64,000 nt of DNA from Streptococcus suis. GTDB taxonomy: Bacteria > Bacillota > Bacilli > Lactobacillales > Streptococcaceae. The position numbers and the translations under genes are program-made. The stretch spans positions 18,380 through 82,379 of the forward strand of contig NZ_POIZ01000039.1 of NCBI RefSeq assembly GCF_002960425.1, read 5' to 3'. The first letter of the stretch is position 1; each line of letters opens with the position of its first letter. Below, one piece after another: positions 22,168-31,798 of this stretch. Below the pieces are notes generated by a model that ran no database searches, was not told the origin of the DNA, and was given only the letters and a program-made list of their open reading frames with translations.

Positions 22168-23109
22168 CTATATTTCATCACATCCCTTATAAGCAAATTT
22201 TGTCACAATCAGTGTTGTAAACACGAAGGTGTGAAAAGCCTTGTTTTTTCTCAAGCCGTATTGTTTCAATACCTTGAAACGTTCGAACATAGGTTTATCC
22301 AAAATGGATACAAAAGCTTCAACTAACTCTCTATCTGAGGGAGAGAGGGGCAGTTCTAACAACAAGCTGGCTTGTTTTTGGCTATTTTTAATCAAGTCCC
22401 AATAGACCCTAAATAAAACATGGGGGCGAATCCATTTTTTAAGTCGCTTGGATAGGGTCCTAGCTCCCAAGACATTGTCAGCATGCTGGCGATAGAGTTC
22501 TCCAGCCTTATCAATAAATACCAGTTTCCCAAATGCAGAGGCTAGTAAGGCAAGATACCAATCGTGCATGATAATATCCTCCGTTTTAGTCCACAAGCTT
22601 GCAAGAGAATGGTTGATCATGGACACACCACCTGTGACAGTATTCTCTGTCAATTCTTGCACCAACTGGGTATTGGCATGGTGGGACTGGGAACGAATCA
22701 TGCTCTCCGTCATAATTTGCAGGTCTTGGTCAACAACGGTCAAATCCATATAGACCATCAATGGCTGGTCAGTCGGATATAATCGGGCTTCCTGCAAACT
22801 TACTTCCAGCTTGTCAGGCAACCAGACATCATCCTGATCGCTGAAAAAATAATAATCAGCCTTCTCATACTGAACCAGGCGATGAAAACTTTTTATCACT
22901 CCAAGATTGTTTTGTTCCTCAACATCTATCAGGCGGATACGACTGTCCTGTCTTGCAAAATCTTGTAGCAGGTCCTTCGTTTGGTCACTGGAACCATCAT
23001 CACGAACCAATAACGTCCAATCTGTGTAGGTCTGGTCCTGAATGGAGCGGATTTGCTCAGCCAAGAACTGTTGACCATTATAGGTCGACATCAGTATGTT
23101 TACTTTCAT
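22168..23109 (-). CDS. rgpB: GT2 family rhamnosyltransferase (RgpB/GacC-like)
   Basis: Cytoplasmic GT-A glycosyltransferase of 313 aa. MSTYNGQQFL (7-16), VRDDGSSDQT (35-44) and the metal-binding FSDQDDVWLP (about 89-98) are the classical GT2 motifs and match RgpB/GacC enzymes that extend the rhamnan backbone. It overlaps the rgpA-like gene by 4 nt (ATGA). Donor (dTDP-rhamnose) is inferred from the adjoining rml genes. The rest of a typical rgp cluster does not follow; a hairpin and ebsA do. Confidence 0.82.
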   Translation of the reverse strand: MKVNILMSTYNGQQFLAEQIRSIQDQTYTDWTLLVRDDGSSDQTKDLLQDFARQDSRIRLIDVEEQNNLGVIKSFHRLVQYEKADYYFFSDQDDVWLPDKLEVSLQEARLYPTDQPLMVYMDLTVVDQDLQIMTESMIRSQSHHANTQLVQELTENTVTGGVSMINHSLASLWTKTEDIIMHDWYLALLASAFGKLVFIDKAGELYRQHADNVLGARTLSKRLKKWIRPHVLFRVYWDLIKNSQKQASLLLELPLSPSDRELVEAFVSILDKPMFERFKVLKQYGLRKNKAFHTFVFTTLIVTKFAYKGCDEI

Positions 23110-24254
23110 TGTAAAAATAATTCCTCATAGTCGCGGACAATTTTTTCCCAAGTATAAGCATTTCTCATGTGCTCTTTGGCTATTTGCCCAAGTTCCACCG
23201 CTTCTGCCTGTCCATCAATCCTGTCAAGCAATCGGGATAGATTGCCCTGCTCTTTTGTCCAATAACGTGCTCCGTTCAAGGCAACTTTCTGGTTAAAATC
23301 AACACCTAGAACTAAGTTTTCGTTGGTCTGAGCTAGTGCTTCAAGTAGACTTGGGTTCGTGCCTCCTACTTCGTGTCCATGGATGTAAGCTCGGCATTGA
23401 TTACGAAGATACTTGAGTAGATTGCCATCATAGACAGTGCCTACAAACTTGATACGCTTGTCACGCGAAAAATCTGTTTCCTCTTCAAGCTTTTGGAAAT
23501 AGGCAGAGCCTGCATGATTGGCAACGATGACCAAATCACGCTTGGTAGAACTTGCCATAAATTCCTTGATAGCAGTCACATAATTATTTTCAGGAACAAA
23601 GCGACCAATAATTAAATAATAGTCTTTTTCCGTCAGATTCCATTGACCAAAAAAGTCAAGAACTGCCTGACTGTCGGACTGATAGTCTGTCGGCGTCAAA
23701 TCAGTACCATATGCGATGAAGCGTGTCTGTGTACCTGGATAAGCAGTTTGAATGTAGTCTTCAATGCCTTCATTATCGGCAATCAGCAAATCTGCATGTT
23801 TTGCCATGAGCTTTTCAGCATATTTTAGATAGGCCTGTACAGGTTTGGACCACTTTGTCCGTTTCCATTCTAAACCGTCAGGATTGACAAATAAGGTCCC
23901 GCCCACAGAGTGAATCCTCTTAGCAAATGGTGCTATGAAGCCACCTATGGTATTGCCCAAAATATAAAAAATCGGTTGTTCAATGCCTTGAGCCTTGATT
24001 AGGTCCAGCGCATAGGAAATCGCCATCATGTCATAAGCAATGACCCGAGCTGGCCCAATTTTGGGTGGATTGATGGTAAAACAATCAGCCCCTTTGTATT
24101 CTGAGTGTTGGTGATGGCTTGTGTCAGATAGACAGGCCACGTGGTAGCGAATTTCTTGACTTACTTGATTGGAAACCAGTTGCTCGACAAAGGTTTCAAA
24201 CCCTCCATACTGGGCAGGTAAGCCTCGGCTACCAATGATAAAAATATGTTTCAT
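23106..24254 (-). CDS. rgpA: DUF1972/GT4 rhamnosyltransferase (RgpA/GacB-like)
   Basis: A 382-aa GT-B glycosyltransferase. The N-terminus FIIGSRGLPAQYGGFETFVE and the late EVGGTNPSLLEALA donor-site segment (about 298-311) are typical of RgpA/GacB and WchF enzymes, which place the first rhamnose on lipid-linked GlcNAc. A separate promoter (TGGTATAAT, hexamer 24287-24292) follows the rmlD terminator, so rgpAB forms its own unit, although the neighbouring rml genes make its substrate. Confidence 0.85.
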   Translation of the reverse strand: MKHIFIIGSRGLPAQYGGFETFVEQLVSNQVSQEIRYHVACLSDTSHHQHSEYKGADCFTINPPKIGPARVIAYDMMAISYALDLIKAQGIEQPIFYILGNTIGGFIAPFAKRIHSVGGTLFVNPDGLEWKRTKWSKPVQAYLKYAEKLMAKHADLLIADNEGIEDYIQTAYPGTQTRFIAYGTDLTPTDYQSDSQAVLDFFGQWNLTEKDYYLIIGRFVPENNYVTAIKEFMASSTKRDLVIVANHAGSAYFQKLEEETDFSRDKRIKFVGTVYDGNLLKYLRNQCRAYIHGHEVGGTNPSLLEALAQTNENLVLGVDFNQKVALNGARYWTKEQGNLSRLLDRIDGQAEAVELGQIAKEHMRNAYTWEKIVRDYEELFLQ

Positions 24255-24314
24255 AGTACCTAAGTTCTTAAAAATGTAATCAGGCTATTATACCACAAAT
24301 CCTATGAAAATCAT

Positions 24315-24338
24315 AGAAAAAACGGGCCATTGCCCGTT
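24315..24338 (-). terminator. Terminator after rmlD
   Basis: AACGGGC (24321-24327) pairs with GCCCGTT (24332-24338), followed on the minus strand by TTTTTT. Confidence 0.88.
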
Positions 24339-24342
24339 CATC

Positions 24343-25194
24343 TTATTTCTTTTCTTGGTTATAAAATGATTCCAAGGCTTCTTGCCAAGTTGGGATATCA
24401 AAGCCTGTCGCCTTGGCCTTGTCCAAGTTCATGGTTGAGTTGAAGGGACGTTTAGCTTTGGCTGGGAATTGGCTAGAATCTACTGGCAAGACCTTTGTAT
24501 TGGTATCCTTGAGAATTTCCGTCGCAAAATCAAACCAAGTGGTGTCTTCTGTTGCATCATTTGACAAATGGTAGTAACCAAATTCTTGATTGGTTTCTAC
24601 CAAGTGAACCATAAATTCTGCAAGGGTACGTGTCCAAGTTGGACGACCGTGTTGGTCATTAACAACTGTCAAGGTATCACGTGTTTCTGCAAGATTTTGC
24701 ATGGTGAAAACAAAGTTTTTGCCGTAGTTACCAAAGACCCAAGCTGTACGAACAGTGTAGAACTTGTCTGCGAATTTCTCAACTGCTTCCTCACCCAAGC
24801 GCTTGGTACGACCGTATTCAGATTGTGGGTCTGGCTGGTCATCTACTTGCCACTCTTGACCGACTGGCAACTCACCGTTGAAGACATAGTCTGTTGAGAT
24901 ATAAACGAGGGTCGCACCGTATTTTGCTGCTGCCTTGGCAACATTTTCAGAGCCTGTTACGTTAATCTTGTAGTTGAGTTCCTTGCCCTCGTCTTCAGCC
25001 ATATCAACAGCTGTGTAGGCTGCACAGTGGTAAACAACGCTTGGTTTTACTTCTGCAAAGAAGGCATCCACCTTGTCTGAATCCGTGATGTCCATTTCTG
25101 CTACGTCGGCGGCAACGTACTCAACACCACGTTCATCCAAGAGATAACGCAACTCTGTACCCAACTGACCATTTGCACCTGTAATTAAAATCAT
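24343..25194 (-). CDS. rmlD: dTDP-4-dehydrorhamnose reductase
   Basis: Last step of dTDP-L-rhamnose synthesis, 283 aa. Extended SDR fold with LITGANGQLG (3-12), the STDYVFNGE segment (about 99-107) and YGRTKRLGE (catalytic Tyr and Lys, about 126-134). It lies 54 nt after rmlB; the gap holds an imperfect 12-bp hairpin (25214-25241) without a T run. Confidence 0.95.
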   Translation of the reverse strand: MILITGANGQLGTELRYLLDERGVEYVAADVAEMDITDSDKVDAFFAEVKPSVVYHCAAYTAVDMAEDEGKELNYKINVTGSENVAKAAAKYGATLVYISTDYVFNGELPVGQEWQVDDQPDPQSEYGRTKRLGEEAVEKFADKFYTVRTAWVFGNYGKNFVFTMQNLAETRDTLTVVNDQHGRPTWTRTLAEFMVHLVETNQEFGYYHLSNDATEDTTWFDFATEILKDTNTKVLPVDSSQFPAKAKRPFNSTMNLDKAKATGFDIPTWQEALESFYNQEKK

Positions 25195-25213
25195 ATTTGC
25201 TCCTTATTTCAAG

Positions 25214-25241
25214 AAAGGCTTGGGCAAGAGCCCTAGCCTTT
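25214..25241. repeat. Hairpin in the rmlB-rmlD gap
   Basis: AAAGGCTTGGGC (25214-25225) pairs with GCCCTAGCCTTT (25230-25241) apart from one mismatch. No T run follows; it could be an RNA-stability or processing element. Confidence 0.5.
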
Positions 25242-25248
25242 AATAGTC

Positions 25249-26334
<1,086 letters not shown>

Positions 26335-26433
26335 TTAGGTAGTGGGGGGCGCCAGCAAACCTTCGGTTTCATGGCTAAATTTTGAACCTAAGGTTTCAAA
26401 ATTTCCCTGCAAGATTACGTAAAACGTAATCTC

Positions 26434-26595
26434 GGAACCTGTATTCACAAGTGAAGTGCTTTTATATAAGAGATAGTTTTTCGCTAATCAAGGCAGTTTT
26501 TTGAGGGAATACTGACTGTATTCTGAAAAAAACTAACGATGAGTAGCTGAAAAAATAGCCTTAGATGAACGTACTGAACTATGAATACAGGTTCC
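26434..26595. repeat. Palindromic MITE-like element in the rml operon
   Basis: Terminal arms GGAACCTGTATTCA (26434-26447) and TGAATACAGGTTCC (26582-26595) are perfect 14-bp inverted repeats enclosing about 134 bp. Internal hairpins include GAATAC/GTATTC (26507-26523). The flank to the left (26296-26433) has further small palindromes, for example GATTACGT-AAA-ACGTAATC (26413-26431). A related sequence lies at 53807-53853: 28 of 34 bases match the complement of 26560-26593. No ORF is supported in the 364-bp gap. Confidence 0.65.
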
Positions 26596-26659
26596 TATTT
26601 TCACTACGGCGGAAACTATCGCGATTGGCTCGCTTTGCTCGCCCTCTTGCATTATCAGA

Positions 26660-27145
26660 CTACCTCAAGATTTCTTTCAAGTAAGCAATCTTGGCAAAGT
26701 CTTTTTGATTGTTATTTTCTGCTCGGTAGGAATCTTTGGAGGAGGCTTGATAGATTTTTAGGTATTGTTCAAGTGTCGGTAGGTAATAGCGAACACCTGC
26801 TGTTTCTAGTTCTTCCAAATCTTCTAGCTCTACACCTGCAAATTCAGGAAGTGAATGAAGGCCTCCGAATTCAACAGATAAGCCGTCTTTATGAAATTCA
26901 TGTTCATGACGGTCAACAAGGACATAGCCTAGTTGGTTCATCATGGCAATCAGCTCATCAGCACGATAAATCCGTTCGTCATCTGGGGCTTCCCAGCCAC
27001 GCGGATCACTCGGAACATGAATATCTAAATCTCCTGCCTGCCAGTCCCTCCCTGTGCGCCTTTCTAAACCAACTGAGCCCATTAACAAGGGTATGATTCC
27101 AAGCTTGTTTAACTGCTCTGCTATTTCCAAAAAGGCTTGAAACAT
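26660..27145 (-). CDS. Nucleotidyltransferase-fold protein in the rml operon
   Basis: A 161-aa protein with MGSVGLERRTGR (about 22-33) followed by DLDIHVP (39-45), the GS...DxD pattern of the nucleotidyltransferase (Pol beta/MNT) superfamily, and a second acidic VEFGG (about 110-114) that could supply the third carboxylate. Its ATG overlaps the rmlC stop by 1 nt, implying coupling. In other streptococci the gene at this place is sometimes given unrelated names. The substrate is unknown; addition of a nucleotidyl group to a sugar, RNA or protein would all be possible. Confidence 0.65.
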   Translation of the reverse strand: MFQAFLEIAEQLNKLGIIPLLMGSVGLERRTGRDWQAGDLDIHVPSDPRGWEAPDDERIYRADELIAMMNQLGYVLVDRHEHEFHKDGLSVEFGGLHSLPEFAGVELEDLEELETAGVRYYLPTLEQYLKIYQASSKDSYRAENNNQKDFAKIAYLKEILR

Positions 27146-27738
27146 TAGAGGTCCTCTTTTCTCAAAGGCTTGACGTCTTTGAGAAGTGGGTGATTTTTAT
27201 CTGCCTCTGAAACTTCCGCTTCTTCTAGGTTTTCCCACTGGATGTCGAGGCTAGGGTCAGCGTAGTTGACGAAGGCATACTTAGGCTTGAGTTCCAAAGC
27301 CCAGTAGTCGTTGACCAAGTAACTGTAGGATACAAAGTCTGACAAGACTTGGAAACCATTGGCTACGCCACGTGGAACAAAGATACCTTTTGAAGCATCG
27401 ATAACGGTTTGGTAGGTATTACCGAAGGTCTCGCCTTCACGAAGATCGACCCAAGTTCCCAAAACCTTACCGCCATCTGCTACTGAAATGTATTTATCCC
27501 AAGGCTCTGCGTGAAGACCACGAAGAACGTTTTTGCGAGAGAAGGAAACATTATTTTGTAATTTCCCTTCTGCAAAGAAGCTTTCAGGGAAGCCGAGAGG
27601 CAACATTTTTTCCTTTTGGAAGTTCTCCTTAAACCAGCCACGGTTGTCACCATGAACAGGAATGTCGAATTCTAACATTCCAGGAATAGCTTCAACTGGG
27701 CGAGCTGCTAGTGTTTTACCGAAAAAGTTTTCTGTCAT
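27145..27738 (-). CDS. rmlC: dTDP-4-dehydrorhamnose 3,5-epimerase
   Basis: Third step of dTDP-rhamnose synthesis, 197 aa cupin. LRGLHAEPWDKYISVADG (about 72-89) carries the catalytic His and Lys, and GVANGFQVLSD (about 123-133) the second half of the site. The sequence is of the larger streptococcal RmlC type. It overlaps rmlA and the next gene by 1 nt each. Confidence 0.94.
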   Translation of the reverse strand: MTENFFGKTLAARPVEAIPGMLEFDIPVHGDNRGWFKENFQKEKMLPLGFPESFFAEGKLQNNVSFSRKNVLRGLHAEPWDKYISVADGGKVLGTWVDLREGETFGNTYQTVIDASKGIFVPRGVANGFQVLSDFVSYSYLVNDYWALELKPKYAFVNYADPSLDIQWENLEEAEVSEADKNHPLLKDVKPLRKEDL

Positions 27739-28607
27739 TAGGCTTCTCCAATCAAACGGAGCAAGTATTGTCCGTATTCATTTTTCTTAAGTGGTTGCGC
27801 CAACTCATGCACTTGTTCTTTGGTGATGTAGCCCATGCGATAGGCAATCTCTTCCAAGTTAGCCACTTGAACGTTTTGCAAGCGTTGAACCGTTTCGATG
27901 TATTGAGCAGCTTCTAGTAAGCTTTCATGCGTACCTGTATCCAACCAAGCAAATCCACGTCCCATGAGTTCCACAGACAAGTCGCCACGTTCAAGGTAGG
28001 CCTTGTTGACATCTGTAATTTCCAACTCACCACGAGGGGACGGTTTGATATTTTTGGCAATCTCCACAACATCGTTGTCATAGAAGTAGAGACCAGTAAC
28101 CGCAAAGTTTGATTTTGGCACTTCTGGTTTTTCTTCGATAGAGATGGCATTCATATCAGCGTCAAATTCTACTACACCAAAGCGTTCTGGATCTTTGACT
28201 TGGTAACCGAATACTGTCGCACCTTTTTCTTTGCTAGCAGCCCGTTGCAACATCTTGGTCAAGCCATTTCCATGGTAGATGTTGTCGCCCAAAATCAAGG
28301 CTACATTGTCATCACCAATAAAGTCTTCACCGATGATAAAGGCTTGTGCCAAGCCGTCTGGACTTGGTTGTTCCGCGTAAGAAAGAGAGATCCCCAATTC
28401 TGAACCATCGCCCAACATATCCTTGAAACGAGGAAGATCCTGAGGAGTTGAGATAATCAAGATTTCTTTAATCCCCGCCAACATAAGTACAGATAAAGGA
28501 TAATAAATCATTGGTTTATCGTAAATGGGCATCAACTGTTTTGATGCTGCCCTAGTTAATGGATATAGACGAGTACCAGACCCACCTGCAAGAATAATAC
28601 CTTTCAT
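27738..28607 (-). CDS. rmlA: Glucose-1-phosphate thymidylyltransferase
   Basis: First step of dTDP-rhamnose synthesis, 289 aa. [11 protein letters not shown] (8-18) is the nucleotide-binding signature, followed by [17 protein letters not shown] (about 21-37) and LGDNIYHG (about 107-114). First gene of the operon, downstream of an extended -10 promoter. Confidence 0.96.
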   Translation of the reverse strand: MKGIILAGGSGTRLYPLTRAASKQLMPIYDKPMIYYPLSVLMLAGIKEILIISTPQDLPRFKDMLGDGSELGISLSYAEQPSPDGLAQAFIIGEDFIGDDNVALILGDNIYHGNGLTKMLQRAASKEKGATVFGYQVKDPERFGVVEFDADMNAISIEEKPEVPKSNFAVTGLYFYDNDVVEIAKNIKPSPRGELEITDVNKAYLERGDLSVELMGRGFAWLDTGTHESLLEAAQYIETVQRLQNVQVANLEEIAYRMGYITKEQVHELAQPLKKNEYGQYLLRLIGEA

Positions 28608-28641
28608 ATAAGAGTACCTTCCCTCATTTAATAATCAGTTC

Positions 28642-28650
28642 ATTATACCA
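28642..28650 (-). promoter_or_regulatory. Extended -10 promoter of the rml operon
   Basis: TGGTATAAT on the minus strand (hexamer 28642-28647), 35 nt before the rmlA ATG. Confidence 0.65.
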
Positions 28651-28673
28651 TATTTTCAGAGATAATGTCATAA

Positions 28674-28696
28674 GAAAAAAGCCTGAACATCAGACT
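28674..28696 (-). terminator. Terminator of the ZIP transporter gene
   Basis: AGTCTGA (28690-28696) and TCAGGCT (28680-28686) form a 7-bp stem with one G-U pair, followed by TTTTTT on the minus strand. Confidence 0.8.
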
Positions 28697-28711
28697 TCCT
28701 CCTTTTATTCC

Positions 28712-29536
28712 TTAACCAAGTGCCACATCCAAGACCATCATAATGATAAATCCAGCCATGAGCCCAAGTGTTGCAATATCTGTATTGCCATTGGTCTGAG
28801 ATTCTGGAATCAATTCTTCCACTACAACGAAAATCATGGCTCCTGCCGCAAAGGACAGGGCGTAAGGTAAAATCGGTGTCATATACGTCACCGCCACCGC
28901 ACCTATTAGGGCTGCAATCGGCTCAACAATGGCTGACATAGAACCCCAGTAAAATGCCTTCCAACGTGACGCTCCATCTGTCCGAATCGGAATGGCCAAG
29001 GCTGCCCCTTCGGGAATGTTTTGCAAGCCAATCCCAATCGCAAGCCCTAAAGCACCTACAAAGGCAGCTGGACTGTAATTAGAAGCCAAGGCACCAAAAG
29101 TCACTCCGACTGCCAAGCCTTCGGGAATATTGTGGATAGTAATAGCCAAAAATAGCAGAGCTGTCTTAGATAGGTTTTTCCTGTTCTTCTCATCGCCACC
29201 TTCTGCCTGCTCTTTGTCATGTCCCAAGTGCAAATGAGGGACCCAAGCATCCACCAAGCGCAAGAAAATACCACCGACTGCAAAGCCGACTGCAGCTGGA
29301 ATCCAAGCCAGACTGCCATAGGAAGCTTCAGCATATTCAATAGACGGAGCCAGCAAGGACCAAAATGAAGCTGCAATCATGACACCTGCTGCAAAACCTA
29401 ACATGGTATCCAGCAAGCGACGACTGACCGTCTTAAAGAAAAAGACAATGGCTGAACCCAGAATAGTACAAAACCATGTAAATAAACCACCCAGCAGCGC
29501 CTGTAGAACCACAGACTGTTCCGTAAACCAAGCCAT
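28712..29536 (-). CDS. ZIP family metal transporter
   Basis: A 274-aa membrane protein with about eight helices. A His-rich loop (HLHLGH, 101-106) and the two metal-site motifs HNIPEG (135-140) and QNIPEG (172-177) define the ZIP/ZupT family, which import Zn, Fe or Mn. AGGAGA is placed for the ATG at 29536 rather than the frame-start further up. A DtxR-like palindrome overlaps the promoter, suggesting metal-responsive repression (inference). Confidence 0.9.
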   Translation of the reverse strand: MAWFTEQSVVLQALLGGLFTWFCTILGSAIVFFFKTVSRRLLDTMLGFAAGVMIAASFWSLLAPSIEYAEASYGSLAWIPAAVGFAVGGIFLRLVDAWVPHLHLGHDKEQAEGGDEKNRKNLSKTALLFLAITIHNIPEGLAVGVTFGALASNYSPAAFVGALGLAIGIGLQNIPEGAALAIPIRTDGASRWKAFYWGSMSAIVEPIAALIGAVAVTYMTPILPYALSFAAGAMIFVVVEELIPESQTNGNTDIATLGLMAGFIIMMVLDVALG

Positions 29537-29572
29537 TTCACATCTCCTTTTTAACTGCACATAGTATGATAA

Positions 29573-29595
29573 TTAGGATACCCTAACTATCCTAA
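29573..29595 (-). promoter_or_regulatory. Candidate DtxR-family operator at the ZIP gene
   Basis: TTAGGATA-N7-TATCCTAA is a perfect 8-bp inverted repeat resembling the DtxR/IdeR box. A possible -10 (TATCCT) lies within it, 17 bp after TTGATT. Confidence 0.55.
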
Positions 29596-29613
29596 AAAAT
29601 CAAGAGGAAGACA

Positions 29614-29639
29614 GAAAAAGCCACAACTTTTGTGACTTT
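29614..29639 (-). terminator. Terminator of metA-dnaD-trmK-nif3
   Basis: AAGTCACAA (29630-29638) pairs with TTGTGGCTT (29618-29626), followed by TTTTTC on the minus strand. It starts at the nif3 stop codon. Confidence 0.8.
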
Positions 29640-30433
29640 TACAAGTGTCTAAATGGATTGGTGGAAACAGTTGAAGGAAGAATGTCCACATCCCAGCCTT
29701 CTTCTGCTTTCCACGTTTCTAACAAATCTGCAATTTTTTTGATAAACAAGGATTCGATATGGTGGCCTGGGTCAATTGCCAGCAAGCCCTGAGTCAGCAT
29801 ATCCTGACCCGTATGGTAGTAAATATCGCCTGTGATGTAAACATCTGCTCCCTTGGCAAGAGCTTCATGGTAGTAAGAACCACCACTTCCACCACAAATC
29901 GCCACACGACTGACATACTGCTTGGCTTGGTGCCCATAGGTCACCAGACGGACAGCATCTAGACCAAAGACCTCCTTGACTTTCAAAGCCAATTCCTCCA
30001 AGGTCTGCTCTGCTATTGTCCCCACACGTCCAAGCCCCTGCCCCTCAGCAGTTTCAATCAGATAGGTAGTATCCTGAATGCCCAGAAGGTCGCAGAACCA
30101 GTCGTTAAGGCCACCATCTACCACATCAATATCCGTATGGCTAACATAGACCGCAATATCATGCTTAATCAAATCAAGATACATTTTAGTTTGCGGATTG
30201 TCAGCCACCAAATCCTTAATCGGACGGAAAATCGGAGCGTGCTTGACGATAATCAGGTCCACCTGCTTGTCAATAGCCTCTGCCACCGTTGTTTCACGAA
30301 TGTCCAAAGCCACCATGACCCGACGGATGTCCTTCTTAAGCGTGCCGATTTGCAGCCCCTTGACATCATCTTCCATAGCTAAAGTCGGCGGACAAAAAGC
30401 CTGATACCGCTCGATCACTTTACTTGCTAACAT
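29639..30433 (-). CDS. Nif3-like dinuclear metal centre protein (YqfO family)
   Basis: A 264-aa protein of the NIF3/DUF34 family, hexameric with a two-metal site. The likely ligands are visible as VKHAPIF (about 66-72), [10 protein letters not shown] (about 99-108) and the late HHIESLF. GGAGG fits the ATG at 30433, which overlaps the trmK stop by 14 nt. Biological role unsettled; GTP cyclohydrolase-like and metal-insertion roles have been proposed for the family. The short form lacking the middle PII-like insert is seen here. Confidence 0.88.
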   Translation of the reverse strand: MLASKVIERYQAFCPPTLAMEDDVKGLQIGTLKKDIRRVMVALDIRETTVAEAIDKQVDLIIVKHAPIFRPIKDLVADNPQTKMYLDLIKHDIAVYVSHTDIDVVDGGLNDWFCDLLGIQDTTYLIETAEGQGLGRVGTIAEQTLEELALKVKEVFGLDAVRLVTYGHQAKQYVSRVAICGGSGGSYYHEALAKGADVYITGDIYYHTGQDMLTQGLLAIDPGHHIESLFIKKIADLLETWKAEEGWDVDILPSTVSTNPFRHL

Positions 30434-31106
30434 GAAGCACCTCCTGAATTTGTTGGATTTTTTGGGAAATGGCAGAGCGGTCCACCTGGCGTTCAAGGGG
30501 CACTTGTTCCAAGGCATAAGTCAACTTGTCCAGCTCCTTGAGCCACTTCTTCTGGAAGGTTTCTGACTGCTCTTCCAGCAAATAAAGACCAAACCGCAAC
30601 TGGTCTGCTGTCAAGTCTGAGTGACCTTTTTCCGCCACTAAGATTTCATAAATCTTGTCATTTTCTTCCAAGATTTCCTCGGCAACCAACTGAAAATCAT
30701 GAGCAAGCAACCAACGACGGACATCATCTTCTCGGTTATTGGGCTGTAAAACCAATCGCTCAACCGAACAAAGTTTGTCTTTCCCTGCTTCCAAGATTTC
30801 AGCAATTAACCGACCACCCATTCCTGCAATGGTCACAGTGCTTACTTGGTCAGCCAACTCAACAGCTGCCAAGCCATTTGCCAGGCGGACAGAAATCTTT
30901 TCTGACTGACCAGCCTGCTCTACATTTTGTAGAGCTGACTGGTAAGGTCCTTGGACCACCTCACCTGCGACTGCAAAATCAATCCTGCCCTGTTCCACCA
31001 AAAAAAGAGGGAGATAAGCATGGTCACTCCCTACATCTGCTAATCGAGCCCCTTGGGGCACATAATCTGCGACTGCTGCCAGCCTTTTTGATAATTTTGT
31101 TTCCAT
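30420..31106 (-). CDS. trmK: tRNA (adenine(22)-N1)-methyltransferase
   Basis: SAM-dependent methyltransferase of 228 aa. [12 protein letters not shown] (about 24-35) is the SAM-binding motif and [14 protein letters not shown] the family signature for TrmK, which methylates A22 of tRNA. The C-terminal part is a helical coiled region. The ATG at 31106 is chosen over an in-frame start at 31133, which lies inside dnaD. It is one of the conserved dnaD-trmK-nif3 trio. Confidence 0.92.
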   Translation of the reverse strand: METKLSKRLAAVADYVPQGARLADVGSDHAYLPLFLVEQGRIDFAVAGEVVQGPYQSALQNVEQAGQSEKISVRLANGLAAVELADQVSTVTIAGMGGRLIAEILEAGKDKLCSVERLVLQPNNREDDVRRWLLAHDFQLVAEEILEENDKIYEILVAEKGHSDLTADQLRFGLYLLEEQSETFQKKWLKELDKLTYALEQVPLERQVDRSAISQKIQQIQEVLHVSK

Positions 31107-31107
31107 T

Positions 31108-31782
31108 TTAATCTTTCCACATCCACATAGCATCCAGAAAGTCGCTCGAAACCGTCACATTTTTAGGTTGCTGGGCTTCTCTTTCTGCATGTTTAGCTTC
31201 TACCTGTGCGACAGTTGTAATTCCCTCCCGTCGCCAGTTACGCAAAATCGCTTGGATGTATTTCCAGTTGGTTTTATTGTTAAAAACTGCTTCTCTTAGG
31301 GCAGCACGCACCAAGTCAACAGAGGTCTTGTCATCTTCGATTGTCTTCTGCAAGTCCTCAATTTCATAAGGCGACAATAGACGACCTAATTCACGCTCAA
31401 ATTCACCGACAATGGTTTTCAAGTCATTTTCGACTGGTAGGAATTCTTCTTCCACTTTAGGAGCTAGCAATTCATCTAATTTTTCAAGTGCTGGCAACGC
31501 ATCAAAAATCATTTCAATTTCACCAGCAATACTGATGGTCTTAAAGTCCAGAAGACCTGCTTCCTGCAAATTTTCAATGGCTTGGTTGACCTGGGCAACC
31601 GTTTTGCCCGTCGCCTGAGCAATCTCACTAGGGGCTAAGTTCTCCAACGAGGACGTATTCTGATAAAAGAAAAATTGCCAGACTAAAAAATCATCTGCTG
31701 ATGGAAATAGCTCCTGATAATGAAATAGGATGGCTGCTGGAAGGACCAAATGCCCCTGCCGAAATTGCTGTGAATAGTTCAT
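31108..31782 (-). CDS. dnaD: DnaD-domain replication protein
   Basis: Replication restart/initiation helper, 224 aa. An N-terminal winged helix (about 1-90) is followed by the DnaD/DnaB-II domain (about 120-205) with the YxxxIxxNW-like run NWKYIQAILRNWRREGI. DnaD helps load the replicative helicase. It lies 16 nt after metA and 1 nt before trmK. Confidence 0.9.
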   Translation of the reverse strand: MNYSQQFRQGHLVLPAAILFHYQELFPSADDFLVWQFFFYQNTSSLENLAPSEIAQATGKTVAQVNQAIENLQEAGLLDFKTISIAGEIEMIFDALPALEKLDELLAPKVEEEFLPVENDLKTIVGEFERELGRLLSPYEIEDLQKTIEDDKTSVDLVRAALREAVFNNKTNWKYIQAILRNWRREGITTVAQVEAKHAEREAQQPKNVTVSSDFLDAMWMWKD

Positions 31783-31798
31783 ATTTCCTCTTTAAACA

